Positions 38,381-47,080 of a stretch of 64,000 nucleotides of DNA are shown in pieces. The DNA lies in NCBI RefSeq assembly GCF_027474845.2, contig NZ_CP107031.2, positions 3,673,001 through 3,737,000 of the forward strand, written 5' to 3'. Each line of letters begins with the position of its first letter. Within the stretch, counting starts at the first letter, position 1. The translations under genes and the position numbers were made by a program. This DNA comes from Maribacter aestuarii. Lineage in GTDB: Bacteria; Bacteroidota; Bacteroidia; Flavobacteriales; Flavobacteriaceae. The notes below the pieces were generated by a model, which had not been told where the DNA came from, did not search any database, and saw only the letters and a program-made list of their open reading frames with translations.

Positions 38381-40330
38381 ATGAACCAGATTAAACCATT
38401 TTTTCTATTATTGTTGGTGTTTCCTTTACTATCCTTTTCACAAGTTGAAATGACATGGAACAAAGAAGTACCCACCAAAATATTATGGCAAGAAGTTACT
38501 TCGCTGGGTAATCTTATCGTTAGTTCAAGAGAAGAATTGATTGGTATTGATACCGAAACCGGGGATATCAGCTGGGGGAAAAGAGCCTATGGAAATCTTG
38601 ATAGGGCTGCATACGAAGAACTACCCAATAGTCCGTTCTTTTCGGTAACCACGGGCAATAGCTTACATCTAATCGACCAGTTTAGCGGTGACGAAGTCTT
38701 CCATTCAAAAAATGCGGGCCTTCAAAAAGTTGCCAGCTATCATTTATTATATAATTCGGATGCGATTCTTGTTACCGGAACTGACTTCAATGGAGAACCG
38801 TTAATGGTTTCCGTACGGATGTCCGATGCCACTGTTTCATGGTCAATGAATGAAAAATTTGGCCGTATCGTTGCTGCCAATGAACTTGAAAATAAAGAAC
38901 TGCTTATCGTAACCTTGTTCAACAACTACAAGCTCAACACGGATTCTGGTGCTGTCATCTGGAAAAAAACAAACTCCAAAGAGGCGGCACAGATAGACAA
39001 AATGGGAAAATTTGGAGCCTTATTGAAGCAGGCCGCGGAGAATGTCTCCAAAGACATGGATATACAGCTAAACTATTACCAGCCCGAAGGCAGTGACGTT
39101 TTCTATTTAGGGTCACAGCAAGAGCGACAAGGCGGAATAACCACCTCCTCAGGTAATACCACCGTTAACTATACCAATCATTACAACGCATATGATATTA
39201 ATGACGGTAGTTTGGTATGGGAGGAAGAATTAGAGGTAAACGGGGCACTGAGCCAAGTTAATTTTCTGGATAAAGGAATTCTTGTGTTGCCCGATGATGG
39301 CAACCGAACCAAAATAAACCTGTTCGACTATGAGACGCGCGAAGGTCTCTGGGGCAAAAAGGGACGTGGTATTGCTATCAAAGGTGGAGTGTACGACTAT
39401 TTAGATACAGGCGATGGTATTTTACTGGTATCACGAACTGCCAATAAAGATTTTCTTAATTATCTGGATCCGACTGTTGGGGCCATTACCTTTGAGAAAC
39501 CCGTGAAGGTAGAGGGTACGGTAGTGGGCATTGTACCGCTAGCGAATGAAATTCTATATATTACTACCGAGTCGATGAACATTCTGGACCATCTTACGGG
39601 CACCTTAAAATGGAAAAAAAGTATACAAACCAGTCCAAGGCTTACGGCCGAACATCAAAATAAAATTTATGCTTTTGATTATAGTTCCGGACTTTTAAAA
39701 GTGGTGGATATGTCCAACGGGCAAGTCAGTGATTTTTCACAAACGGAACTTCGCTTTGAGGGCAAGGAGTCTCCAACGAATCTGGAAATTTTAGCAGATG
39801 GTATTTTTCTACATTCCGACCAGAACGTTGCTAAATATAACTTTGACGGGTCTTTGGCCTATCAAGAATACTATGCCGCACCTAAGGAAGCAGGTTGGAA
39901 ACGTGCCTTGCTGTACGCCTCGTCCATAAGGGCAGCCTATATTGGAGCCGCCTCGTACTATGTTTCAGGAGCTATGGCCGCAGCCGAAAACGATGTTCGA
40001 CAAAAAGACGAAGCAGCCGGTGAACTTGTATCTCAAATTGGAGCTGCCTACGGAGAATTGGGCAATGCCGCCTCAACTTATGCCGGAGCTGCCTTTAGAC
40101 AGGCAAATGCCCGACTCAAGGCTACGAAACAAGGTAGGGATTTCATGTTCATCATGTCAAAGCAAGAAAAAGATATTGTCCTTTTAAAAGTGAGCAAAAC
40201 AACAGGGGAAATCGAAGGCGAGATTAATTTGGGTAAAGATCGCGAGCCCTTGTACGCGGTTGATGATATTACCGGCCAGGTGTATTATCAAACAGGAGAC
40301 GCTTCCTTGACCTCTTATAAGGCGCGCTAA
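38381..40330 (+). CDS. Exported PQQ-like beta-propeller protein with an Ala-rich helical insert
   Basis: The 649-residue protein has a signal peptide (cleavage near SFS-Q). It is built from propeller blades of the PQQ/quinoprotein type with 'IGIDTETGDISWG', 'AYDINDGSLVWEEEL' and 'ILDHLTGTLKWKKS'. Between about 510 and 590 lies an Ala-rich helical stretch ('GAASYYVSGAMAAAEND', 'GAAYGELGNAASTYAGAAF') that interrupts the propeller before two last strands. No catalytic residues are evident; it could be a scaffold like BamB. Function unknown. Confidence 0.78.
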   Translation: MNQIKPFFLLLLVFPLLSFSQVEMTWNKEVPTKILWQEVTSLGNLIVSSREELIGIDTETGDISWGKRAYGNLDRAAYEELPNSPFFSVTTGNSLHLIDQFSGDEVFHSKNAGLQKVASYHLLYNSDAILVTGTDFNGEPLMVSVRMSDATVSWSMNEKFGRIVAANELENKELLIVTLFNNYKLNTDSGAVIWKKTNSKEAAQIDKMGKFGALLKQAAENVSKDMDIQLNYYQPEGSDVFYLGSQQERQGGITTSSGNTTVNYTNHYNAYDINDGSLVWEEELEVNGALSQVNFLDKGILVLPDDGNRTKINLFDYETREGLWGKKGRGIAIKGGVYDYLDTGDGILLVSRTANKDFLNYLDPTVGAITFEKPVKVEGTVVGIVPLANEILYITTESMNILDHLTGTLKWKKSIQTSPRLTAEHQNKIYAFDYSSGLLKVVDMSNGQVSDFSQTELRFEGKESPTNLEILADGIFLHSDQNVAKYNFDGSLAYQEYYAAPKEAGWKRALLYASSIRAAYIGAASYYVSGAMAAAENDVRQKDEAAGELVSQIGAAYGELGNAASTYAGAAFRQANARLKATKQGRDFMFIMSKQEKDIVLLKVSKTTGEIEGEINLGKDREPLYAVDDITGQVYYQTGDASLTSYKAR

Positions 40331-40555
40331 CGGATAACCCTTAAGGAAGACCCAAGATGTGTTTCCTAATGTACTGCGTTATGTTAAAAGCACTCCGGTA
40401 CTTCTGACAGTTAAGAAAAATTTAGGATTTGCCTCAAACATGACTTATAAACAATTACTTCGATTTTTAGACGTAACTAGCACTATTCCATGGACTTGAC
40501 AAAAAATGATTTTAAGTGTAAGTAATTTTAAAAACCAATTAAAAGAAATAAAAAG

Positions 40556-41323
40556 ATGATAAAACTACGTAAACATTCGATTTTAGCCACGTTGCTTATT
40601 GTATTTTTCAGTTTCACCTGTAACAGTATTATTGCGCAATTAAGGACACCAAGTTCAGTAGGTACCTATGAAAAAGGTAGCATAACCCTTGAAAATGGGG
40701 AAGTAGTTGAGGGTTACATATTTATGGATATGATGAATCCGCAGGACTTCCAGAAAAGGGTTTATCTCATTGATGAACAATCTTTTACGGCTTTTGCCAA
40801 GGGAGAAGATGTAGACAAAAATGCTGTAGTTTACAAGGCTAAAGACCTACAAGGTTTTTCTCTTGACAATGGAAAAAAATTCAAAAGAGCGAAATATGTT
40901 AACCTATTTGCGAAAAGAAAACAAGACAAGATTCCTAAACAACTGTTGTTAGAGGTTGTCACCGAAGGAAAGATTACTGTTTTAAAAAAATATCACCATA
41001 CACAGGGTTTTGTTAGCCCATATTTACCGGACCGTATGGAGGTGACTGATGCCGAATATGCCACATGGCAGGAAAACAATTTTGAAATGCTTGCCCAAAA
41101 AGAAGGGGAAGAAGCGAAAAATATGTCTACCATCAACCTAAAGAAACTTGTAGGTGATAATAGAACTGTTTTGGTCAATTATGCCAAAGACGTATATGGT
41201 TTCCGAACCCTTTTTACCAAAGGACCTGTCTTCGAATCCAGCTTCCAAAAGGATGCCTTAGAGGCTTTATCTAGAATGGCGGAGGATTATAATAAATCCT
41301 ATATCGGCCGGGGACAAGTATAG
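40556..41323 (+). CDS. Hypothetical exported protein
   Basis: The 255-residue protein has a signal peptide (cleavage near IIAQ). The mature part begins with 'YEKGSITLENGEVVEGYIF', an SH3-like strand pair, and continues as mixed alpha/beta with many Lys and Glu. No family is recognised. It may be co-transcribed with the propeller gene, 225 bp upstream, but no evidence decides this. Confidence 0.68.
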   Translation: MIKLRKHSILATLLIVFFSFTCNSIIAQLRTPSSVGTYEKGSITLENGEVVEGYIFMDMMNPQDFQKRVYLIDEQSFTAFAKGEDVDKNAVVYKAKDLQGFSLDNGKKFKRAKYVNLFAKRKQDKIPKQLLLEVVTEGKITVLKKYHHTQGFVSPYLPDRMEVTDAEYATWQENNFEMLAQKEGEEAKNMSTINLKKLVGDNRTVLVNYAKDVYGFRTLFTKGPVFESSFQKDALEALSRMAEDYNKSYIGRGQV

Positions 41324-41436
41324 TATCATCGTTTCTAAAAGGATACATTACACAGCTTATCTTTATTTCTCTGCCGCATCACATCGTTAAACGTATACTT
41401 TGCAGTGTCAAGAAAAAAGTAGAGATACTTTGTTGG

Positions 41437-41646
41437 TCAGTTACAGCAACTAGACCCACTTTGTATTGGCGGACATTTTACCGTTCCGTAGGAACAATAA
41501 ACACAACAATCACCATCCTTGGGTTTTAGTAGTACGTTACAATTTTTGCATTCATAGAAAAATTGACACGCCGTAGTGGACATTTTTTCTTTGGCAGGGT
41601 GATGGTACTTAGGGCAGGTAATTGTAGACTCTAATTGTAGCTCCAT
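41437..41646 (-). CDS. Small Cys-rich protein linked to MerTP (GDCCxxCxxG type)
   Basis: The 69-residue protein has nine Cys residues, including 'ECKNCNVLLKPKDGDCCVYC' and a final 'SSCC', fitting a metal-binding role. Such small proteins with a GDCCVYCSYG core commonly accompany mercuric transport genes. It starts inside the stop codon of the merTP gene (TAATG), so the two are translationally coupled. Confidence 0.85.
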   Translation of the reverse strand: MELQLESTITCPKYHHPAKEKMSTTACQFFYECKNCNVLLKPKDGDCCVYCSYGTVKCPPIQSGSSCCN

Positions 41647-42242
41647 TACCTTATTATTTTGTAGCCCGTGCTTAAGATGGCGGTTTCTATTTTCTCTGGG
41701 TCTACCTTGGTGGTATCGTATTTAACGATAGTATTAGCTGCAGCATAATCCGCCTTAACATTCAATATTCCCTCCAGTTTGTTGACTTCACTTTCAATAT
41801 GGGCTTCACAACCTGTACAGGTCATCCCTTCAACGGTTACCTGGATTTCCTGAACGTTCAATGTTGCCCCGTTAACGATTTGTTGACTTGCCGCTGGCTT
41901 AGCAGAAAAAATAGGGTAGTAGGATGGAAATGCCAACATAACTCCGGTGAATAAGGTTGTCAATAACAAAAATCGCTTAGAGTTGATAAATTTTGGTTTT
42001 TCATCATTACAGGCACACTCCATTTCGGCTTGGGTTTTGGGTTTGAATTTTTGGTACCATGCGAAAGCCAGCAGCAAAACCGTAAAACCGATTAAATAAG
42101 GTCTATAAGGTGTTATCCAAGTAAAGGTGGATGCCACACCCGTAGTTCCTGCCAACAATGAAAATATAGGGGTAATACAACATAGCGATGCCGCTAACGT
42201 GGTCAGGACCGAAGCACCCATTAATTTTTTATGTTCATTCAT
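41646..42242 (-). CDS. merTP: Mercuric transport protein MerTP
   Basis: From the ATG at 42242 (MNEHKKLMGAS) the protein has about 198 residues; an upstream ATG at 42266 is possible. It fuses MerT-like membrane helices, with a vicinal Cys pair in 'LAASLCCITPIF', to a C-terminal heavy-metal-associated (HMA) domain with 'GMTCTGCEAHI'. MerT carries Hg(II) across the inner membrane and MerP-like domains bind it. Neither a mercuric reductase nor an ArsR/MerR regulator is beside it, so the function could be another thiophilic metal. Confidence 0.88.
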   Translation of the reverse strand: MNEHKKLMGASVLTTLAASLCCITPIFSLLAGTTGVASTFTWITPYRPYLIGFTVLLLAFAWYQKFKPKTQAEMECACNDEKPKFINSKRFLLLTTLFTGVMLAFPSYYPIFSAKPAASQQIVNGATLNVQEIQVTVEGMTCTGCEAHIESEVNKLEGILNVKADYAAANTIVKYDTTKVDPEKIETAILSTGYKIIR

Positions 42243-42629
42243 ACCTCTTTTCATTTTAAACATCATGAATGAGACTCAAAACAGGCTTTTCCATTCCAAA
42301 ATGGTTTTGATATTAAATCAAACGAAAAGGTATCTAAAAAAGTACAGTTAAAAAAGTCTATAAGACTCAATCATATCTTATTACAGGTGATAGAACTCCT
42401 TTAATGAACAATAAGAACTTTGCAAATAAACACTTATTAATTGACCGGCGATAGGAGGGAAGCTAAAGGTATGTGGAATAGAAATTTAATTTAATTGCTG
42501 GTTACGCGATTTCATTTTCAGAAATGCTATCAAACTTTCCAATTGTGATATAAGTCATTACAAGAGTCTCCTTTATGATTTAATTTAAAAATTTAATTCG
42601 CTGGTACGTCAGCTAATACATAGTGAAAA
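42243..42629. other. Gene-free divergent gap upstream of merTP and pcm
   Basis: No gene or RNA is seen. Both promoters must lie here. The piece 'AGGAGGGAAG' near 42454 recalls the intergenic repeat at 46971-47045, but the match is short. Confidence 0.4.
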
Positions 42630-43337
42630 GTGAAAAATAGTATTACTGCCCTAGCATGTTTTATCTGTATGATTGGTTTTGGCCAAGAGAATTTTACGGC
42701 CAAAAGGGAGCAAATGGTAAAAACGCAACTTATAGCTAGAGGCATAAATGACGCCGCTACGCTTTTTGCGATGCAAAACGTGCCCCGACATCTTTTTGTT
42801 CCCGATAACATGAAGACATATGCCTATGCGGATCGTCCTCTACCTATAGGTGCTGGACAAACCATTTCCCAACCCTATATTGTTGCTTTTATGACCGAGA
42901 CACTACAGTTAAAAGAAAGCGATATGGTATTGGAAATAGGAACAGGTTCTGGATATCAAGCAGCCATTCTGGCAAAAATTGTAGACTCCGTGTATACTAT
43001 TGAAATTGTAAAGCCCTTGGCCGTTCAATCCAAAGATCGATTAAAACAGTTGGGCTATGCCAATGTGAATGTAAAATGGGGCGATGGGTATCACGGCTGG
43101 CCGTCAAAAGCGCCTTTTGATGCTATTATCGTCACAGCAGGTGCCGACAGCATTCCCCAACCCTTAATAGACCAATTGAAGATCGGTGGAAGGATGATTA
43201 TACCTGTAGGGCCGCATAGTTACGTGAGCCATTTGGTATTGGTTACAAAAAAGAAAAATAAGATCATCAAGAAAAAATTAATACCTGTGCGCTTTGTACC
43301 CTTTACCAGGCAAAAGGAACCTGATGGTAACAACTAA
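42630..43337 (+). CDS. pcm: Exported protein-L-isoaspartate O-methyltransferase
   Basis: The 235-residue protein starts at a GTG and has a signal peptide (cleavage near GFGQ), then a complete PCMT: 'QMVKTQLIARGINDAATLFA', 'VPRHLFVPDN', 'PLPIGAGQTISQPYIVA', SAM motif I 'VLEIGTGSGYQAAI', 'YTIEIVKPLA' and 'FDAIIVTAGADSIPQPLI'. It methylates isoaspartyl residues so that they can be repaired. A periplasmic version would repair envelope proteins, but SAM supply is unclear. The AdoMet synthetase gene starts 14 bp after its end. Confidence 0.9.
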   Translation: MKNSITALACFICMIGFGQENFTAKREQMVKTQLIARGINDAATLFAMQNVPRHLFVPDNMKTYAYADRPLPIGAGQTISQPYIVAFMTETLQLKESDMVLEIGTGSGYQAAILAKIVDSVYTIEIVKPLAVQSKDRLKQLGYANVNVKWGDGYHGWPSKAPFDAIIVTAGADSIPQPLIDQLKIGGRMIIPVGPHSYVSHLVLVTKKKNKIIKKKLIPVRFVPFTRQKEPDGNN

Positions 43338-43351
43338 TGTGAAAAAACAAT

Positions 43352-44503
43352 ATGTCAAGTAACATTATCATAGGAAGTATTAACGATGATTCTGTTGAGA
43401 TGGCCGAGCGGAAGGGGATTGGTCATCCCGACACGATGTGCGATGAGATTACCGAGCAAATTTCAAAAGAACTTTGTCAGTATTATATAAAAGAATTTGG
43501 TGCCATTATGCACCATAATGTTGATAAGGCCCTTTTAGTTGGTGGGCAATCGAAGCCTGCCTATAAAGGAGGAAAAGTAATACATCCGATATCGCTGATT
43601 ATTGCAGGTAGGGCTACGGCCCACGTAAAGGATAAAAAAATCCCTGTTGAAGAAATTGCCATTGAAACCGCAAAAAAGTGGACAAAAAAACATATCCGAC
43701 ATCTAGATGTTGCAAAGGATATGAAGATTACTACCAACATACGTCCGGGAAGTACAGATTTGGTCGAGCTGTTTAAGCGTTTCGGTGAAGGTGAAATTCC
43801 GTTGGCCAATGACACCTCTTTTGGTGCAGGTTTCTATCCTAAAACACCTTTGGAAGAGAGCATCATTAGGATTGATAAGCTGTTGAACGACCCAACTACT
43901 AAAAGTAAATTCCCCTTTATTGGCGAGGACACTAAGGTAATGGGGGTCAAAGAATATTCAAAACGGTATTTTACCATTGCCATGGCCATGATTGACACCT
44001 ATATCACCGATTTGAGTGATTATATCAGCAAAAAAGAAGCAGTACAAGAATATATCATTCATAGTTTGGAGTTGTCCGATACCGAAGTAAATATCAATAC
44101 GGCCGATAATTATGATAACGAAAGCATCTATCTTACCGTTACTGGCACAAGTGCCGAACATGGTGATGACGGACAGGTAGGAAGAGGCAATAGAATCAAC
44201 GGATTAATTACGCCTTACCATCCGATGAGTTTGGAAGCCACGTCGGGAAAAAACCCACTAAATCATACAGGTAAAATATACAACTACTTTGCTATGGACC
44301 TTAGTCGTGCAATTGTAGAAAATAATTTTGCCGATTATGCCCGTGTTTTTATCGTATCGCAAATTGGTAAACCCATAGACGAGCCACAGCTTTTACACTT
44401 TCAACTAAAAAACAAGAATACCGATAACAAAACCATAGAACGTTTTGCCAAAGAAAAGCTCAAAGACCTTTCTAACTATTGGAATCGAATACTATATCAA
44501 TAG
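43352..44503 (+). CDS. Archaeal-type S-adenosylmethionine synthetase
   Basis: The 383-residue enzyme matches the archaeal MAT family (AdoMet_Synthase), not the bacterial MetK: 'AERKGIGHPDTMCDEITE', 'DDTSFGAGFYP'-type segment (here 'NDTSFGAGFYPKTPLE'), 'AEHGDDGQVGRGNRING' and 'YHPMSLEATSGKNPLNHTGK'. It makes SAM from ATP and methionine in the cytoplasm. It is located 14 bp after an SAM-using methyltransferase, so the pair likely works together. This archaeal type is scattered among bacteria and suggests horizontal transfer. A normal metK is expected elsewhere in the genome. Confidence 0.92.
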   Translation: MSSNIIIGSINDDSVEMAERKGIGHPDTMCDEITEQISKELCQYYIKEFGAIMHHNVDKALLVGGQSKPAYKGGKVIHPISLIIAGRATAHVKDKKIPVEEIAIETAKKWTKKHIRHLDVAKDMKITTNIRPGSTDLVELFKRFGEGEIPLANDTSFGAGFYPKTPLEESIIRIDKLLNDPTTKSKFPFIGEDTKVMGVKEYSKRYFTIAMAMIDTYITDLSDYISKKEAVQEYIIHSLELSDTEVNINTADNYDNESIYLTVTGTSAEHGDDGQVGRGNRINGLITPYHPMSLEATSGKNPLNHTGKIYNYFAMDLSRAIVENNFADYARVFIVSQIGKPIDEPQLLHFQLKNKNTDNKTIERFAKEKLKDLSNYWNRILYQ

Positions 44504-44645
44504 CTATTGGCCATAAAGAAGGGTATCATGCCACCTAATTGCAGTATGTTTTTACAATGGGTGCTTCCAAGAATCAAGATGCGGTGGATTGGTTTTTCTG
44601 CCAAACAAGAAAAATAAAATAGGTATCAAATAATCGATAACAAAA

Positions 44646-45944
44646 ATGAAAAAGCCTAATTCCATAGGGTTTTTTACTGCTACGGCTGTGGTTATAGCGA
44701 ATATGATAGGCGCTGGTATTTTCACCAGTTTGGGCTTTCAATTAGTAGATACCACAAATACGTTGTCGATTATTATTTTGTGGTCATTAGGTGCGTTGAT
44801 GGCACTATGTGGTGCTTTGAGCTATGCGGAACTTGGAACGTACTGGCAACGATCGGGTGGGGAATACCATTTCCTTTCTAAAGCATTTCACCCTGCTTTA
44901 GGGTATTTATCGGGATGGGTATCGCTGACTATCGGGTTTTCTGCACCCATAGCACTATCCGGTATGGCTCTAGGTGAATATGTTGCACCCTATATCGAAC
45001 TCCCTAGTATGGTTTTGGCTATGGCTACTATTTTTATCATCAGTTTGCTGCATTCACTAAGCATTAAAAGGAGCGGCACGTTACAAAATACAACGACCTT
45101 ACTAAAGGTAGCGCTCATTTTGTTTTTCATCTATTTTGGGGTGACGAAGACTCCTGAAGTATCTGCTTATCTATGGGATCAAAGCTGGAAAAAAGAAGTC
45201 CTTCTACCGGCCTTTGCGGTATCCTTCGTGTATGTTACATTTTCTTATTCAGGCTGGAATGCAGCGGCTTACATTGTTGACGAAATCCGAGAGCCTCGTA
45301 AGAATTTACCAAAAGCATTGCTTTTGGGCACTGTGACGGTGAGCTTCCTTTACTTGTTGTTAAACTTTGTCTTCATAAGACAAAATTCACTGGAAGCTAT
45401 TAAAGGCAAATTGGAAATCGGTCAGATCACGGCCATTTCGCTTTTCGGGGAAGCAGGGGGAGAGCTTATGAGTTTCGGCATTGCTTTGATGCTGATTTCA
45501 AGTATAAGCGCCATGGTATGGGTTGGTCCCAGGGTAACACAAGTAATGGCCGAAGATCATCGCTTATGGAAATGGTTTTCTAAAAAAACAAAAAACAAGG
45601 TTCCTTTACGTGCCATTTGGCTACAAACGGGAATAACGTTTATATTATTAGTAACCGGCACTTTTGAACAGGTGATGATTTACAGCGGTTTTGTACTGCA
45701 ATTGTTTGCAGCTTTAGCTGTAGCAGGACTATTTGTTCTGAGGCGAAAAAATACCACAAAAAAGGGCTTCAGAAGTCCTCTTTTTCCGCTACCACAAATT
45801 ATCTTTCTGGTCCTGAGTGTATGGGTGCTGGTGTATCTTGTATTTGCGCAACCCTTAGAAACCGGTTTAGGGCTTCTTAACCTGATATTAGGCTTTGTGG
45901 TATATAAATCCGAGGGTTTCTATAGCAAGAAAAAGCCTATCTAA
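44646..45944 (+). CDS. APC-superfamily amino acid permease
   Basis: The 432-residue protein has about twelve transmembrane helices and the substrate-binding 'NMIGAGIFTSLGFQL' glycine motif of helix 1. Helix 6 contains 'FVYVTFSYSGWNAAAYIVDEI', and further on comes 'PRKNLPKALLLG'. It imports an amino acid, possibly methionine for the AdoMet synthetase before it (143 bp away), but this is only a contextual guess. Confidence 0.88.
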   Translation: MKKPNSIGFFTATAVVIANMIGAGIFTSLGFQLVDTTNTLSIIILWSLGALMALCGALSYAELGTYWQRSGGEYHFLSKAFHPALGYLSGWVSLTIGFSAPIALSGMALGEYVAPYIELPSMVLAMATIFIISLLHSLSIKRSGTLQNTTTLLKVALILFFIYFGVTKTPEVSAYLWDQSWKKEVLLPAFAVSFVYVTFSYSGWNAAAYIVDEIREPRKNLPKALLLGTVTVSFLYLLLNFVFIRQNSLEAIKGKLEIGQITAISLFGEAGGELMSFGIALMLISSISAMVWVGPRVTQVMAEDHRLWKWFSKKTKNKVPLRAIWLQTGITFILLVTGTFEQVMIYSGFVLQLFAALAVAGLFVLRRKNTTKKGFRSPLFPLPQIIFLVLSVWVLVYLVFAQPLETGLGLLNLILGFVVYKSEGFYSKKKPI

Positions 45945-46220
45945 AACAGCTTTTACCAATCAATTAGCAGACCAAATCATACGCCATTGGCACGGTACTC
46001 CTTGGAATCTAGGTGGCCATTGCAGAAGAGTGATACAAAAACACACTATAAAAACGCAAGAGGCTGGGCTCTTTTAAACAAACGAGTTTTCGAAATGGCA
46101 TCTATTTGTTAACCAAATACGAATTATGGAAGTTATTTTTAACACACAAACCTGTTAAAATAACACTTAGGAAAACCTTGTTTTAAGAGCGTTTTAGTAC
46201 ATTGGCAGAAAATCTGAAAT
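45945..46220. other. Gap with a possible protein remnant
   Basis: Frame 45943-46077 reads 'NQLADQIIRHWHGTPWNLGG' and then loses resemblance. The 'HWHGTPWNLGG' piece recalls the start of a flavobacterial peptidase-like family, but no start or continuing domain is found. The rest of the gap holds nothing I can name. Confidence 0.25.
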
Positions 46221-46820
46221 TTGCTAGCGAAAAGACGACAAGTACCCCAAGAATACCCTGTAGATGCAGAGAAATTCATTTATTGCTTAGAAGCAGTGGA
46301 TGATATAGAAACGGAGATAGTTTCCGAAGTACAGGAAAATCTGAAACAATTGGCCATGCAATATGGAGTAGCCAGTATTTATAAAACATGCGACACCATT
46401 GAAGGCCTAGAAGCTAGTTTAAATGCATTGGTCATGGATGACCATCATTTTAAAGACTATGAAATCATCTACTTGGTTATTACAGGTGAAGCAAATAGTA
46501 TTTGTCTAAATGACTACTACTATAGTCTACAGGAAATTGCAGAACTTTTTGAGGGAAAGTTAAAAGGAAAGATTGTGCATTTTTCAAATGCAAAGGTGCT
46601 AGATCTGGACGAAGAAGAAGCACAATATTTTTTGGATATCACCAACGCAAAAGCGGTTTCTGGCTATGGCACTAGCTTTAATGGAATAAGCAGCTCAATT
46701 CTTGATAAGGCATTCTTTAACTTGTTCAAAGAAGATGATGATATGTTCGAGGTTGTGGAGGAGTTGCATCGTAGGCATTATAATGCCTGCACAGTGCTGG
46801 ATTTTAGATTGTATTATTAA
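46221..46820 (+). CDS. Hypothetical cytoplasmic protein
   Basis: The 199-residue protein begins at a TTG; an in-frame stop (TGA) lies just upstream at 46215 and no ATG occurs before the conserved-looking 'FIYCLEAVDDIETE'. The rest looks like a compact alpha/beta protein ('YEIIYLVITGEANSICLND', 'KIVHFSNAKVLDLDEEEA', 'NAKAVSGYGTSFNG'). It may belong to the DUF6642-like family, but I am not certain. Function unknown. Confidence 0.7.
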   Translation: MLAKRRQVPQEYPVDAEKFIYCLEAVDDIETEIVSEVQENLKQLAMQYGVASIYKTCDTIEGLEASLNALVMDDHHFKDYEIIYLVITGEANSICLNDYYYSLQEIAELFEGKLKGKIVHFSNAKVLDLDEEEAQYFLDITNAKAVSGYGTSFNGISSSILDKAFFNLFKEDDDMFEVVEELHRRHYNACTVLDFRLYY

Positions 46821-46970
46821 AACCAGAAAACGCTATTTGGGTTAAACTTCTGTGGATTTTTGCCAGCAAATTTCTTTCTTGATATTAGCTTCAACGACTT
46901 GTTCAACTACTCATACAAAATGTACTAAAGGTCTTGTGTTATCACACTTTGCTTTGACGGCATAATAATA

Positions 46971-47045
46971 GAAGGTCTAGTAGACCTTTTATTTTTTGAG
47001 CTGCGAAGGCTAGGAGGGAAGCAGAATGAGTGCGGAATGATTGAA
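46971..47045 (+). repeat. Palindromic intergenic repeat, copy A (terminator-like)
   Basis: AAGGTCTA-G-TAGACCTT (46972-46988) is a perfect inverted repeat followed by TTATTTTTTGAGCTG and an 'AAGGCTAGGAGGGAAG' tail. The same arrangement occurs at 50531-50665, on the other side of the AsmA-like gene. The hairpin plus T-rich tail could act as a terminator for 46221-46820. Confidence 0.65.
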
Positions 47046-47080
47046 ATTACTTTTGCATTTCGTTTATAAGATATTCAAAA

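Noticed and set aside
45895..46077. A 60-codon forward frame after the permease
   Set aside because: It largely overlaps the permease end in another frame and only a short piece resembles a protein; kept only as a possible remnant.
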